From NCBI RefSeq assembly GCF_009208105.1, contig NZ_WFKL01000001.1, forward strand, positions 1,488,001 through 1,552,000: a DNA stretch of 64,000 bases, read 5' to 3'. Below the pieces are notes generated by a model that saw only the letters and a program-made list of their open reading frames with translations, ran no database searches and was not told the origin of the DNA. The stretch's first letter is position 1. Every line of letters begins with the position of its first letter. The translations under genes and the position numbers were made by a program. Shown piece after piece: positions 27,467-36,286 of the stretch. This DNA is from Rouxiella sp. S1S-2 (GTDB lineage Bacteria > Pseudomonadota > Gammaproteobacteria > Enterobacterales > Enterobacteriaceae).

Positions 27467-28942
27467 TCAGCCTTTCTGATATTGCTGGAAGCGTTTTTGC
27501 AATTGGCGCAGCTGGTCAATGCGGGCGTCGTAGCGAGCCTGATCGAGACTGCCAAGTTTTGACAGCGCGCTGGCATTGCTCAGCATGCTGATGGACTGAT
27601 CGAGACGACCGACTAACGCCATACTTTCAGCACGTGCGGCCAGTTCCTGCGCGCGAAGACCTTGCTCCGCAACGGCCTGTGTCAGCAAATCCCATCCGTT
27701 AGGATCGTCCTGATGAGCATAAGTGTAGCGATAAAGTAGCCGGCTGGCCTTGGCAAACTGACCCCCTTCAATATAGGCATTGGCCAAGTTCAACTGTAGC
27801 ACAGCGTCTTTACTGGTCGCGGCATTGACCTTTTCGAGTCGTGCAATAGCCTGCGGAGCGCGTTTCTGATCGATATCGATATCGGTCAGTAAATCGAGGT
27901 ACCAGATATTACCCGGGTCTTTAATGAGCATCGGCTCGAGGATATTTCTGGCCTGAGTATTACTTTTGGCCTTATAGAAAAGCATTGCCTTGCCATACTG
28001 CGCGGCATTTTGTTCACGCACGTTGCCTTGGCTAAGCTGCTTGAGATAGTCGTCGGTTAGCGGATGATCCTCCGTGCCATACATGCCCAATATGCGGACT
28101 TTGGCGAACAGAAAATCCTGTGAAGACTGCAAGACTATGCGTGGCATCTGGTTTGCACGATTGCGGGCGTCAGAAAGTCGGCTATCGGGCAGGGGATGAG
28201 TGAGCAGCATTTCCGGCGGTTTGCTGGAGTAGCGCGACTGGTCGGCAAGTTTCTGCAGGAAGTTTGGCATCGCCTCGGGATCAAACCCTGAACGCTGTAG
28301 CACTTGCAAACCGATGCGATCGGCCTCTTCTTCATTCGATCGTGTAAAGCTGATCATACCCTGCTGCGTGCCTGCCAGCGTGCCGGTGAGTCCTGCCATA
28401 CCGGCCTGCGGACTGGCCATGGTCAACAGGATGGAACCTAGTACACCGACCCAGGTCAGCGGAGATTTACGTTTTTGGTCTTCCATTGCGCGCGCAAGAT
28501 GGCGCTGGGTAACGTGTGAAATTTCATGCGCTAAAACAGATGCGAGCTGGCTCTCGTTGTCGGTATAGCGAAATATTGCCGAGTGCAGCACCACGTTGCC
28601 GCCAAAGAAGGCGAAGGCGTTGAGTTCATCATTGTTAACGATGAAGAAATGAAACGGAAAACGTACGGAGTAGGCGTGAGCAACTAGCCGCTGTCCTAGC
28701 TGATTAATATACTCATTAAGCAGAGGATCATTGATAAGCGGCGCGCTGCCCCGAAGCTGACGGACATAAAAATCGCCCATTTGCAGCTCTTGATCGATAG
28801 TCAGCGTGCCGCCCGCCGTGGTGCCCATATCGGGCAAAAGATCGGCGCTGTCCGCTTTGGCATAAAATGGCACACCTGCGCTCAGCGTGGTAACCATTAG
28901 GCCGGTGGTGATAAAACGCGCTGCTCTCTTTCTCAACTTCAT
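27467..28942 (-). CDS. bepA: Periplasmic metalloprotease/chaperone BepA
   Basis: M48-family zinc protease that assists LptD maturation or degrades misassembled outer-membrane proteins. A signal peptide of about 30 residues ends in PFYAKA. The zinc motif is HEISH at residues 139-143 with the third ligand in [10 protein letters not shown], and the C-terminal half is TPR repeats that contact the BAM/LPS assembly machinery. Start chosen at 28942 ([10 protein letters not shown]), giving 491 residues, with GAGGCGG upstream; an in-frame start 57 bases earlier would break the signal peptide. The upstream 256 bases before the divergent perM contain no gene. Confidence 0.95.
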   Translation of the reverse strand: MKLRKRAARFITTGLMVTTLSAGVPFYAKADSADLLPDMGTTAGGTLTIDQELQMGDFYVRQLRGSAPLINDPLLNEYINQLGQRLVAHAYSVRFPFHFFIVNNDELNAFAFFGGNVVLHSAIFRYTDNESQLASVLAHEISHVTQRHLARAMEDQKRKSPLTWVGVLGSILLTMASPQAGMAGLTGTLAGTQQGMISFTRSNEEEADRIGLQVLQRSGFDPEAMPNFLQKLADQSRYSSKPPEMLLTHPLPDSRLSDARNRANQMPRIVLQSSQDFLFAKVRILGMYGTEDHPLTDDYLKQLSQGNVREQNAAQYGKAMLFYKAKSNTQARNILEPMLIKDPGNIWYLDLLTDIDIDQKRAPQAIARLEKVNAATSKDAVLQLNLANAYIEGGQFAKASRLLYRYTYAHQDDPNGWDLLTQAVAEQGLRAQELAARAESMALVGRLDQSISMLSNASALSKLGSLDQARYDARIDQLRQLQKRFQQYQKG

Positions 28943-29198
28943 TTTTAACCGCCTCGCCGTGAAACCCTTTGTTAAACATAGGCCAAGTTTGCTTTGCAAA
29001 AGACCTTGAGCCGTTCATCCGTGATAAGGTTCGGCTACGGGTTGACTGAGGTCAGAGTAGCATCACGTTTTGTTGTTTCGCACATAACACTGATGTTCCC
29101 TATTTTATCTAAGCGATGCAATATTGGAACCACTGTACCTGATTTATCTGCGGCATATGCGTCGGCGATAGGGTAATGGAATTTAGGAGTTAGCACTG

Positions 29199-30272
29199 AT
29201 GCTCGAGATGTTATTACAATGGTACCGCCGTCGATTCACTGACCCGCAGGCTATAGCGCTACTGGCGATTCTGGTGGTCGGTTTCTGTATTCTCTATTTT
29301 CTCAACGGTATTCTGGCACCGTTGCTGGTGGCGATCGTACTCGCCTATCTGCTTGAGTGGCCCACCGTTCGCCTGCAAAATCTCGGCTGTTCGCGCACGC
29401 TTTCGGTCAGTATCGTGTTCATTATATTTACCGGTATTGTCATGCTGATGGTGTTTGTCATTGCACCGCTGACCTGGCAGCAGGGGGTAAATTTACTGGC
29501 TGATCTGCCGAGCATGCTTAACCGCTTCTATGCGCTGGCGGCTACCTTGCCTAAACGATATCCGGCGCTGGTCGATGCAGGCATTATCGACATGATGACC
29601 GACAACCTGCGGGCTAAACTTTCAGGTGCCGGTGAGTCGGTGGTGAAATATTCACTGGCCTCGCTGGTAGGGATACTGACGCTGGCGATTTACCTGGTTA
29701 TTGTGCCATTAATGGTGTTTTTTCTGCTTAAGGACAAAGACCAGATGCTAAGTGCGGTACGCCGCGTGCTGCCAAGAGACCGCGGTTTGGCAGGCTTGGT
29801 GTGGACAGAAATGAATCAGCAAATCACCAACTACATTCGCGGCAAAGTGCTTGAGATGATTATCGTCGGCTTCGCGACCTATCTGGTGTTCTTCTTTATG
29901 GACATGCGCTATTCGCTGCTGTTGGCGGTGCTGGTCGGTTTTTCGGTGCTTATTCCTTATATTGGTGCCATGCTGGTGACAATTCCGGTATTCGTGGTGG
30001 CGTTATTCCAGTGGGGGATCGGCGCTGATTTCTGGACGCTGGTTATTGCCTATCTGGTCGTTCAAGGGCTTGACGGCAATCTGCTGGTGCCTTTGCTGTT
30101 CTCTGAAGCGGTGAACCTGCATCCGCTGGTGATTATTCTGGCGGTAGTGATTTTTGGCGGACTGTGGGGGTTCTGGGGCGTGTTCTTTGCCATTCCACTC
30201 GCGACGTTGGTGAAGGCGGTATATCACGCATGGCCGGATGAACTGCTTAACGAAGAAATTGATCAAAGCTAA
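29199..30272 (+). CDS. perM: PerM (YfgO), AI-2E family transporter
   Basis: Inner-membrane protein of 357 residues in the AI-2E/PerM family, with hydrophobic helices near 20-55, 65-90, 150-180 and four more from about 215 to 335. Motifs include FLNGILAPLLVAIVLAYLLEWP and the C-terminal HPLVIILAVVIFGGLWGFWGVFFAIPLATL. Substrate is not known for this orthologue group; paralogues such as TqsA affect AI-2. Divergent from bepA, as in E. coli. ATG at 29199 follows TTTAGGAGTT. The gene ends at an inverted-repeat element beginning three bases after the stop. Confidence 0.92.
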   Translation: MLEMLLQWYRRRFTDPQAIALLAILVVGFCILYFLNGILAPLLVAIVLAYLLEWPTVRLQNLGCSRTLSVSIVFIIFTGIVMLMVFVIAPLTWQQGVNLLADLPSMLNRFYALAATLPKRYPALVDAGIIDMMTDNLRAKLSGAGESVVKYSLASLVGILTLAIYLVIVPLMVFFLLKDKDQMLSAVRRVLPRDRGLAGLVWTEMNQQITNYIRGKVLEMIIVGFATYLVFFFMDMRYSLLLAVLVGFSVLIPYIGAMLVTIPVFVVALFQWGIGADFWTLVIAYLVVQGLDGNLLVPLLFSEAVNLHPLVIILAVVIFGGLWGFWGVFFAIPLATLVKAVYHAWPDELLNEEIDQS

Positions 30273-30275
30273 AAA

Positions 30276-30402
30276 CCCTCGCCCATTTATTGGGAGGGGT
30301 AGGGTGGGGAAATAAGCGACTCCAATTTAAAGAATTGGCCATAAAATGACTGATTTATTGGTCGCTTACTCCCCGATCCCATCCTTCTCCCGTGAACGAG
30401 GG
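30276..30402. repeat. Inverted-repeat element (MITE-like) after perM
   Basis: About 127 bases bounded by imperfect inverted arms: 30276-30320 begins CCCTCGCCCA and ends AAGCGAC; 30361-30402 begins GTCGCTTACT and ends CGAACGAGGG-type sequence, so the outer CCCTCG and inner AAGCGAC elements match as inverted repeats. Between them lies a CCAATTT/AATTGG mini-hairpin. G-rich and C-rich arms like these are common dispersed intergenic elements in enterobacteria. No transposase is present. Confidence 0.65.
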
Positions 30403-30470
30403 AAGGGGCATACTCACCGCTCACTTCAACCCCGTAAAAGAGAGAAGGGGTTTATTCACTGACCGGGTAA

Positions 30471-30500
30471 GGGTCAATGCGTTGCCGCCCTTATTGACCC
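30471..30500. terminator. Stem-loop overlapping the 3' end of bcp
   Basis: GGGTCAAT pairs perfectly with ATTGACCC across 14 bases; the second arm is within the last codons of bcp. A second hairpin, AACCCCG-type, precedes it at about 30428-30451. Likely ends the gcvR-bcp transcript, though no clear T run is present. Confidence 0.5.
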
Positions 30501-30958
30501 GTTACGTAAGCCAGTACGATGTCGTGGTGATTGCTGGTTTTGAAGTCATCAAAGACTTTTTCAACCTTGCCGTTGCCGTCGAGCAGGAAGCTGATGCGGT
30601 GAATGCCGTCATAGGTTTTACCCATAAAGGATTTCTCACCCCACACGCCAAACGCCTCACAGACCTTGTGATCTTCATCTGAAAGCAGCGTGAAGTTCAA
30701 AAGCTCTTTTTCTGCGAATTTAGACAGTTTTTCTGGCTTATCGGTGCTGATCCCTAGAACTTCCACGCCAACTTCTTTCAGTTGATCCATGTTGTCGCGT
30801 AGGCCACAGGCTTGTACGGTACAGCCTGGCGTCATGGCCTTCGGATAGAAATAGACCAGGACTCTCTGTCCCTGGAAGTCGGCCAGATTAATTTGTTCAC
30901 CGTCTTGATCAGGCAAACTGAACTGCGGCGCTGTATCTCCGGCTTTCAGTGGGCTCAT
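30491..30958 (-). CDS. bcp: Thiol peroxidase Bcp
   Basis: Atypical 2-Cys peroxiredoxin reducing hydrogen and organic peroxides with thioredoxin. 155 residues; peroxidatic Cys46 and resolving Cys51 are in TPGCTVQACGLRD, with the PxxxTPGC context of the Bcp/PrxQ group. The start ATG overlaps the stop of gcvR by one base (TAATG), so the two are translationally coupled, as in E. coli where gcvR-bcp are also adjacent. Confidence 0.96.
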   Translation of the reverse strand: MSPLKAGDTAPQFSLPDQDGEQINLADFQGQRVLVYFYPKAMTPGCTVQACGLRDNMDQLKEVGVEVLGISTDKPEKLSKFAEKELLNFTLLSDEDHKVCEAFGVWGEKSFMGKTYDGIHRISFLLDGNGKVEKVFDDFKTSNHHDIVLAYVTGQ

Positions 30959-31554
30959 TATTTTTCTCCATCATTATGTTTATCTGCAGGCTGTGAATAG
31001 CTGACGACGTTAATACTGCCTTGTGCATTCAATTCTGTACATAGCTGGTGAAACGCTTGCTCAATAATCGCTGCATCAGTATTTGCCGGACTGTGCGCCG
31101 TGATTTGAATAGACAATTGCGCGCTGCGCGAGCCTTCAGCTGGCGTAGTTTTAGACGCAAGTTCGGCAATATTCATCTGATGCGTATGAAAAAGGTTGGT
31201 AAAACGCTCAATCAGGTGCGGTGAATCCTTAACCTCTACTTTGACCCAAACGGTGGCCGGCATCGGCGGTCGTTCGGACGCGCTGGTTCTTTTCATCACA
31301 ATAAGCAGTTCAAGCTCAGCGCCTTTTTGCGGCAGCGTTGACTCGATAAGCGTGATGGCATTCCAACTGCCCGAGAGGAACATGATAAAGGTAAATTCCT
31401 CACCCAGCATGGCGAGGCGGCTGTCTTCAATATTACAACCGCAGCTGCTCACCTGGCGAGTAATGGTATTCACAATGCCAGGCCTGTCGGCACCCAGCGC
31501 GGTGATAACCAGATAATGTTGTTGTGGTTGTGACAAAATAGCCCTTCCTGTCAT
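30958..31554 (-). CDS. gcvR: Glycine cleavage system regulator GcvR
   Basis: Cytoplasmic protein of 198 residues with two ACT domains (about 12-90 and 98-180), beginning HYLVITALGADRPGIVNTITRQVSSCGCNIEDSR. In E. coli it binds GcvA and prevents gcvTHP activation when glycine is low. Divergent from dapA with about 240 bases between starts, as in E. coli. A stretch of small plus-strand frames in that gap (31584-31766) has no recognisable product. Confidence 0.95.
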   Translation of the reverse strand: MTGRAILSQPQQHYLVITALGADRPGIVNTITRQVSSCGCNIEDSRLAMLGEEFTFIMFLSGSWNAITLIESTLPQKGAELELLIVMKRTSASERPPMPATVWVKVEVKDSPHLIERFTNLFHTHQMNIAELASKTTPAEGSRSAQLSIQITAHSPANTDAAIIEQAFHQLCTELNAQGSINVVSYSQPADKHNDGEK

Positions 31555-31793
31555 GCCCTGTTGTAGGGCTTACTATCGCAGACATGAAAACTATCGCAAA
31601 CAGAAAAACTATTTCAACTGTAAAAACGCTCAAGCTGATAAAAATCCACGATCGTTTAAAAAATAGTCTGCGTGGTAAAAATGTCGGTAAACAGAAAAAA
31701 AACCGTCTGGTGGGCGCTTACATCACGTTGTTTGCTTGCTTTGCCCAAGTGTCAAAAGTACCATGAGTCACCTGTTTGTGGAGGGGAAGGTCA

Positions 31794-32675
31794 ATGTTTA
31801 CGGGAAGTATTGTTGCACTGGTTACGCCGATGGACGACAAAGGTGCCGTCTGTCGCGCGAGTCTAAAAAAACTGATTGATTATCATGTGTCCAGTGGTAC
31901 TGCGGCGATCGTTTCCGTAGGCACAACCGGTGAGTCTGCAACCTTGAACCACGACGAGCACGCTGACGTGGTGATGCAGACGCTGGAGCTGGCCGACGGA
32001 CGTATTCCGATCATTGCCGGAACGGGTGCAAATGCCACCGCTGAAGCCATCGCGTTAACAAAGCGCTTTGAGAATTCCGGCGTTGTAGGCTGCCTGACGG
32101 TAACGCCTTACTACAATCGTCCGACTCAGGAAGGCCTTTATCAGCACTTTAAAGCCATTGCTGAAAATACGGCACTGCCACAAATTTTATACAACGTACC
32201 GTCTCGCACCGGTTGCGATATGCTGCCTGCGACCATTGCGCGTTTAGCAAAAATTAAAAATATTGTTGCTTGTAAAGAGGCAACAGGGAACTTAAGTCGC
32301 GTTAGTCAGATCCAAGTGCTGGTTGATGATGAAGATTTCATCCTGTTCAGTGGTGATGACTTTACCGGACTGGACTTCATGCAACTGGGTGGCAAGGGCG
32401 TTATTTCCGTAACTGCGAACATTGCGGCTGCCGAAATGGTCGAGCTTTGTCGTCTGGCAGCGGAAGGCAAATTTGCCGAAGCGCGCCGTTTAAATCAGCG
32501 CTTGATGCCGTTGCATCAGCATTTGTTTGTAGAAGCAAACCCCATCCCTGTGAAATGGGCCTGTAAGGCGCTGGGATTGATAGCAACCGATACAGTGCGT
32601 CTGCCGATGACGCCGTTGACCGATGCTGCTCGTCCAATAGTGGAAGACGCACTAAATAAGGCCGGTTTGCTATAA
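31794..32675 (+). CDS. dapA: 4-Hydroxy-tetrahydrodipicolinate synthase DapA
   Basis: Condenses pyruvate with aspartate semialdehyde, the first committed step of lysine and diaminopimelate synthesis. 293 residues, TIM barrel. Active-site residues are visible at Thr44-Thr45 (GTTGES), Tyr133 (YNVPSRTG) and the Schiff-base Lys161 (VACKEATGN), with the same numbering as E. coli. The frame is open six codons upstream, but ATG 31794 has GAGGGGAAGG just before it and gives the family start MFTGSIVAL. bamC follows 61 bases downstream and is likely co-transcribed. Confidence 0.97.
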   Translation: MFTGSIVALVTPMDDKGAVCRASLKKLIDYHVSSGTAAIVSVGTTGESATLNHDEHADVVMQTLELADGRIPIIAGTGANATAEAIALTKRFENSGVVGCLTVTPYYNRPTQEGLYQHFKAIAENTALPQILYNVPSRTGCDMLPATIARLAKIKNIVACKEATGNLSRVSQIQVLVDDEDFILFSGDDFTGLDFMQLGGKGVISVTANIAAAEMVELCRLAAEGKFAEARRLNQRLMPLHQHLFVEANPIPVKWACKALGLIATDTVRLPMTPLTDAARPIVEDALNKAGLL

Positions 32676-32736
32676 CCCGCAGTAGTTGGCGCGGTCGCGT
32701 TAAGTACTTAGGGGATAACACTTTTAGGGATATTTG

Positions 32737-33807
32737 ATGACCTATTCATTAACAAAACCACGTTTTCAAAAGTCGACGGTAGCAAAAGTTGTGGGTCTGT
32801 CCCTGATCATGCTGCTCGCGGCCTGCTCTAACGATTCACGTTACAAACGTCAGGTAAGCGGCGACGAAGCCTATCTTCAAGCCACGCCACTGCAAGAGCT
32901 GAAAACGCCGGAAGGCATGATTTTGCCTCTGCAGAATGGAACGTATGATGTGCCGGCCGGCAGCCTTCAGGGCGCATTGGGTAAAAGTTTGGACATTCGT
33001 CCTCCGCTGCAGCCTTTGGCACTGGTAAACGGTTCACGTGCGCAGTACACCACCGATACCGGTACTGTGATGCTTGAAAACAGCGCGCAGAACAGCGGCC
33101 TGTGGGCAAACGTGGTGACTATCGTTCAAGAGAACGGTTATCCTATTGCCAACCGTGATGACGCGAACCAGACACTGACCACCGGTGTGGTGCAGTGGAA
33201 CCGTAAAGATGAAGACTTCCAGTATCAGGGTCGTTATCAAATCAGCGTGAAAACGCAGGGCTATCAGACCTCGCTGAGCGTCAAAACGCTTGAGCTTCAG
33301 CAGCAGGGTAAACCGGTCACGTCTGCGGCTGAACAGCAGCGCTATACCAGCCAGATGCTGAACACGATTACTGCCGGCCTAGGCAAACGCCAGCAGGATG
33401 CGCAAAGCCGTCTCGACAACCGTAAAATCGGCGAGATTGACGTGCAGAGCGGCGCAGATGATACCGGCCTGCCGGTGCTGATTATTCGCGCACCTTACGG
33501 CAATGTTTGGGAACGTCTGCCAACCGCGTTGGCTAAAGCGGGCATGAAAGTGACCGACAGCAGCCGTCCTCAGGGGACCTTAACCGCGAAATACTCACCG
33601 CTGGGCAGCGATGCCTGGGACACGCTGGGCGCGAAAGACCCTGAACTGACGTCTGGAGAATATAAACTCCAGCTCGGCGACCTGAATAACCGCAGTAGTC
33701 TGCAGTTCCTTGATCCCAAAGGACATGCTCTGACCCAATCACAGAACGATGCGATGGTGGCAGTGATGCAAGCGGCGTTTAATCAAAGCAGTGCAGTAAC
33801 CAAGTAA
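32737..33807 (+). CDS. bamC: Outer membrane assembly lipoprotein BamC
   Basis: Lipoprotein component of the BAM complex (formerly NlpB). Signal peptide ends in the lipobox LLAAC with the lipidated Cys30, followed by [17 protein letters not shown], the conserved unstructured segment that binds BamD. Two helix-grip domains follow, ending in [32 protein letters not shown] 32737 is chosen over the TTG directly before it; AGGGA lies six bases upstream. At 356 residues it is slightly longer than in E. coli (344). Downstream of dapA, as in E. coli. Confidence 0.96.
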   Translation: MTYSLTKPRFQKSTVAKVVGLSLIMLLAACSNDSRYKRQVSGDEAYLQATPLQELKTPEGMILPLQNGTYDVPAGSLQGALGKSLDIRPPLQPLALVNGSRAQYTTDTGTVMLENSAQNSGLWANVVTIVQENGYPIANRDDANQTLTTGVVQWNRKDEDFQYQGRYQISVKTQGYQTSLSVKTLELQQQGKPVTSAAEQQRYTSQMLNTITAGLGKRQQDAQSRLDNRKIGEIDVQSGADDTGLPVLIIRAPYGNVWERLPTALAKAGMKVTDSSRPQGTLTAKYSPLGSDAWDTLGAKDPELTSGEYKLQLGDLNNRSSLQFLDPKGHALTQSQNDAMVAVMQAAFNQSSAVTK

Positions 33808-33814
33808 TATGCGA

Positions 33815-33835
33815 AGGGGCTCCGGCCCCTTTTTG
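33815..33835 (+). terminator. Terminator of dapA-bamC
   Basis: AGGGGC-TCCG-GCCCCT stem followed by TTTTT, directly after the bamC stop and before purC. Confidence 0.88.
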
Positions 33836-33908
33836 CATTTGCCGATTTCTGGCGAATAATTAAGATTCAAGTTCTACCCAACACGTCATATCACTGGAGT
33901 AAGTTAAG

Positions 33909-34622
33909 ATGCAAAAGTTAGCTGAGTTGTATCGCGGAAAGGCGAAAACCGTCTATACCACCGAAAACCCAGACCTGCTGGTTTTGGAGTTCCGTAATGA
34001 TACGTCAGCACTGGATGGCGAACGTATTGAACAGTTCGACCGTAAAGGCATGATCAACAACAAATTCAACCATTTCATTATGCAAAAGTTGGAAGAAGCC
34101 GGCATTCCTACCCAAATGGAACGTTTGCTGTCAGACAACGAAGTGCTGGTGAAAAAACTGGATATGGTTCCGGTTGAGTGCGTTATCCGCAACCGTGCCG
34201 CCGGTTCACTGGTTAAGCGTTTAGGCGTAGAAGAAGGTTTGGTGCTGAACCCACCGCTGTTTGACCTGTTCCTGAAAGACGATGCCAAGCACGACCCAAT
34301 GGTCAACGAATCCTATTGCAAGACCTTCGGTTGGGTTAACGAAGAGAATCTGGCACGCATGAAAGAGTTGAGCTACAAGGCAAATAACGTGCTGAGCAAG
34401 ATTTTTGGCGATGCCGGTCTGATTTTGGTCGATTTCAAGCTTGAGTTTGGCCTGTTCAAAGGCGAAGTGGTACTGGGTGACGAGTTCTCTCCAGACGGTA
34501 GCCGCCTATGGGATTCCAAATCGCTCGAGAAAATGGATAAAGATCGTTATCGTCAAAGCCTGGGCGGCCTGATCGAAGCCTATGAAGAAGTCGCAAAGCG
34601 TATTGGTGTTAATTTAGACTAA
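33909..34622 (+). CDS. purC: Phosphoribosylaminoimidazole-succinocarboxamide synthase PurC
   Basis: SAICAR synthetase, eighth step of purine synthesis, 237 residues as in E. coli. N-terminal [28 protein letters not shown] forms the nucleotide loop; [18 protein letters not shown] and [25 protein letters not shown] are catalytic/binding signatures. The 73 bases between the preceding terminator and the ATG do not contain a PurR box I can recognise, unlike purM. CTGGAG lies before the start. Confidence 0.97.
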   Translation: MQKLAELYRGKAKTVYTTENPDLLVLEFRNDTSALDGERIEQFDRKGMINNKFNHFIMQKLEEAGIPTQMERLLSDNEVLVKKLDMVPVECVIRNRAAGSLVKRLGVEEGLVLNPPLFDLFLKDDAKHDPMVNESYCKTFGWVNEENLARMKELSYKANNVLSKIFGDAGLILVDFKLEFGLFKGEVVLGDEFSPDGSRLWDSKSLEKMDKDRYRQSLGGLIEAYEEVAKRIGVNLD

Positions 34623-34652
34623 TCTTTTTTTAGCCCTACCGCGCAAACGATT

Positions 34653-34711
34653 ACGCCCCCTCAGATTGCTAACACGGCTTAGCGCTGTCGTCTGAGGGGG
34701 CGTTGTTTTTT
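34653..34711 (+). terminator. Terminator of purC
   Basis: Perfect 13-bp stem ACGCCCCCTCAGA / TCTGAGGGGGCGT with a 25-base loop, followed by a T-rich run (TGTTTTTTG). The long loop includes GCTAACACGGCTTAGC, which can form an inner stem. Confidence 0.85.
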
Positions 34712-34828
34712 GTGCAAATTATCGTTTTTTAACGATAAATGTTGAGCTATCCCTAAATAGTCGTCCCGCCTGTGGTATTCCTTTGCCTTGTTAACTAGGA
34801 TTAGTAAAAAACAGCGGAGGTGAATGAT

Positions 34829-35713
34829 ATGCGTTGGCAAGGGCGTCGGGAGAGCGACAATGTGGAAGACCGCCGAGGAGAAAGCAACGGCCAGAGCGGA
34901 AACGGTATGGGCGGTATGCGCATTCCCATTCGCGGCAAAAGCGGCATCGTTATTGTCATTGTGGTGCTGATAGCCGGTTACTATGGCGTTGATCTTACCG
35001 GTTTTATCGACGGTGGGCAGTCTCAAAATCCTTCGCAGTATCAGCAGCGGCAAACGCCTGCCTCAATCAGTCCTGACGATGACCGTCAGGCGAAGTTCAC
35101 CTCGATTATACTAGCCTCTACCGAGGACGTTTGGACACAAATATTCAAGCAAAACGGCATGACTTATCGTGACCCTAAACTGGTGATGTACCGTGGTGCC
35201 ACCCGCACCGGCTGTGGCACGGGACAGTCGGTCATGGGACCGTTTTATTGCCCTGCCGACAGTACGGTGTATATCGACTTATCCTTTTATCAAGAGCTGA
35301 GAGACAAGCTCGGAGCCGGTGGCGATTTCGCGCAGGGTTATGTGGTGGCGCATGAAGTGGGGCATCACGTGCAGAATCTGCTGGGTATCGACAACAAAGT
35401 ACGTCAGATGCAGCAGGGTGCCTCACAAACTGAAATCAACCGTCTGTCGGTAAAAATGGAACTGCAGGCCGACTGCTTTGCCGGTATTTGGGGTCACGCC
35501 ATGCAGCAGGAACAGGTGCTTGAAAGTGGTGACCTCAAGCAGGCGCTGGATGCCGCCCGCGCCATTGGCGACGACAAGCTTCAGCAGCAAAGTCAGGGAA
35601 GAGTGGTGCCGGACAGTTTCACTCACGGGACTTCCGCTCAGCGCTATGACTGGTTTAAACGCGGTTATGATAGCGGTCGTATTGATCAGTGCAACACCTT
35701 TGCCAGTCGTTAA
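34829..35713 (+). CDS. ypfJ: Neutral zinc metallopeptidase family protein YpfJ
   Basis: Protein of 294 residues with a charged N-terminus ([16 protein letters not shown]), one membrane helix near residues 38-55, and a periplasmic zincin-like domain. The zinc motif HEVGHH sits in [18 protein letters not shown], with the downstream [13 protein letters not shown] expected to carry the third ligand. Substrate unknown. Start at 34829 because GGAGG is eight bases before it and E. coli YpfJ begins [16 protein letters not shown]; an in-frame GTG lies nine bases upstream. Located after purC, as in E. coli. Confidence 0.94.
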   Translation: MRWQGRRESDNVEDRRGESNGQSGNGMGGMRIPIRGKSGIVIVIVVLIAGYYGVDLTGFIDGGQSQNPSQYQQRQTPASISPDDDRQAKFTSIILASTEDVWTQIFKQNGMTYRDPKLVMYRGATRTGCGTGQSVMGPFYCPADSTVYIDLSFYQELRDKLGAGGDFAQGYVVAHEVGHHVQNLLGIDNKVRQMQQGASQTEINRLSVKMELQADCFAGIWGHAMQQEQVLESGDLKQALDAARAIGDDKLQQQSQGRVVPDSFTHGTSAQRYDWFKRGYDSGRIDQCNTFASR

Positions 35714-35760
35714 ATGCGGCTGGCCTAGCGTATAAAAATAATAAATAATCATCTCCTTTA

Positions 35761-35794
35761 TCTCTCACCGCAGCCATTTAGCTGCGGTGAGAGA
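35761..35794. terminator. Long perfect hairpin between ypfJ and yeaL
   Basis: TCTCTCACCGCAGC and GCTGCGGTGAGAGA form a perfect 14-bp stem with a six-base loop. No T run follows, so it may be an mRNA end protector or a Rho-assisted terminator of ypfJ. Confidence 0.6.
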
Positions 35795-35823
35795 GCTATT
35801 GGGAAAAATGACATAACTTTGGG

Positions 35824-36282
35824 ATGACTATGGCTTTCCTCGATCCAACCTTGCTTATTCTGCTGGTTTTCGCCGGTTTAGGTATTATCAGCCACAATTC
35901 CGCCGTGACGATTGCCATGTTCTTTCTGCTCACGGTCCGTATTACGCCGCTGAATAATTTCTTTCCGTGGATAGAAAAATACGGTCTGACACTGGGAATT
36001 ATTATTCTTACTATTGGTGTGATGACGCCGATTGCCAATGGCAAACTGAGTGCCAGCACACTGATTCACTCGTTTATGCACTGGAAATCCCTGGCGGCTA
36101 TCGTGGTCGGCGTGGGCGTTTCGTGGCTCGGGGGCCGTGGGCTCACCCTAATGGGCACACAACCGCAGCTGGTGGCCGGACTGTTAGTGGGTACGGTGCT
36201 GGGCGTTGCCTTTTTCAAAGGGGTACCGGTTGGCCCGCTGATCGCCGCCGGTTTGCTTTCGCTGCTGGTGGGGAAAACTTGA
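35824..36282 (+). CDS. yeaL: UPF0756 membrane protein YeaL (DUF441)
   Basis: Inner-membrane protein of about 150 residues with four hydrophobic segments. It matches E. coli YeaL over [26 protein letters not shown] and [28 protein letters not shown]. Function unknown. Two starts are possible, ATG 35824 or ATG 35830; the second has GGGA five bases before it and may be the real one. In E. coli yeaL is elsewhere on the chromosome; here it is four bases upstream of tmcA, suggesting one transcript. Confidence 0.88.
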   Translation: MTMAFLDPTLLILLVFAGLGIISHNSAVTIAMFFLLTVRITPLNNFFPWIEKYGLTLGIIILTIGVMTPIANGKLSASTLIHSFMHWKSLAAIVVGVGVSWLGGRGLTLMGTQPQLVAGLLVGTVLGVAFFKGVPVGPLIAAGLLSLLVGKT

Positions 36283-36286
36283 CCCG

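Noticed and set aside
31584..31766. 60-codon frame between gcvR and dapA
   Set aside because: Very basic, low-complexity product within a promoter region; no ribosome binding site.
33836..33908. PurR box upstream of purC
   Set aside because: Looked for GCAAACGNTTGC-like palindromes; none found, so PurR control of purC is not supported by this window.
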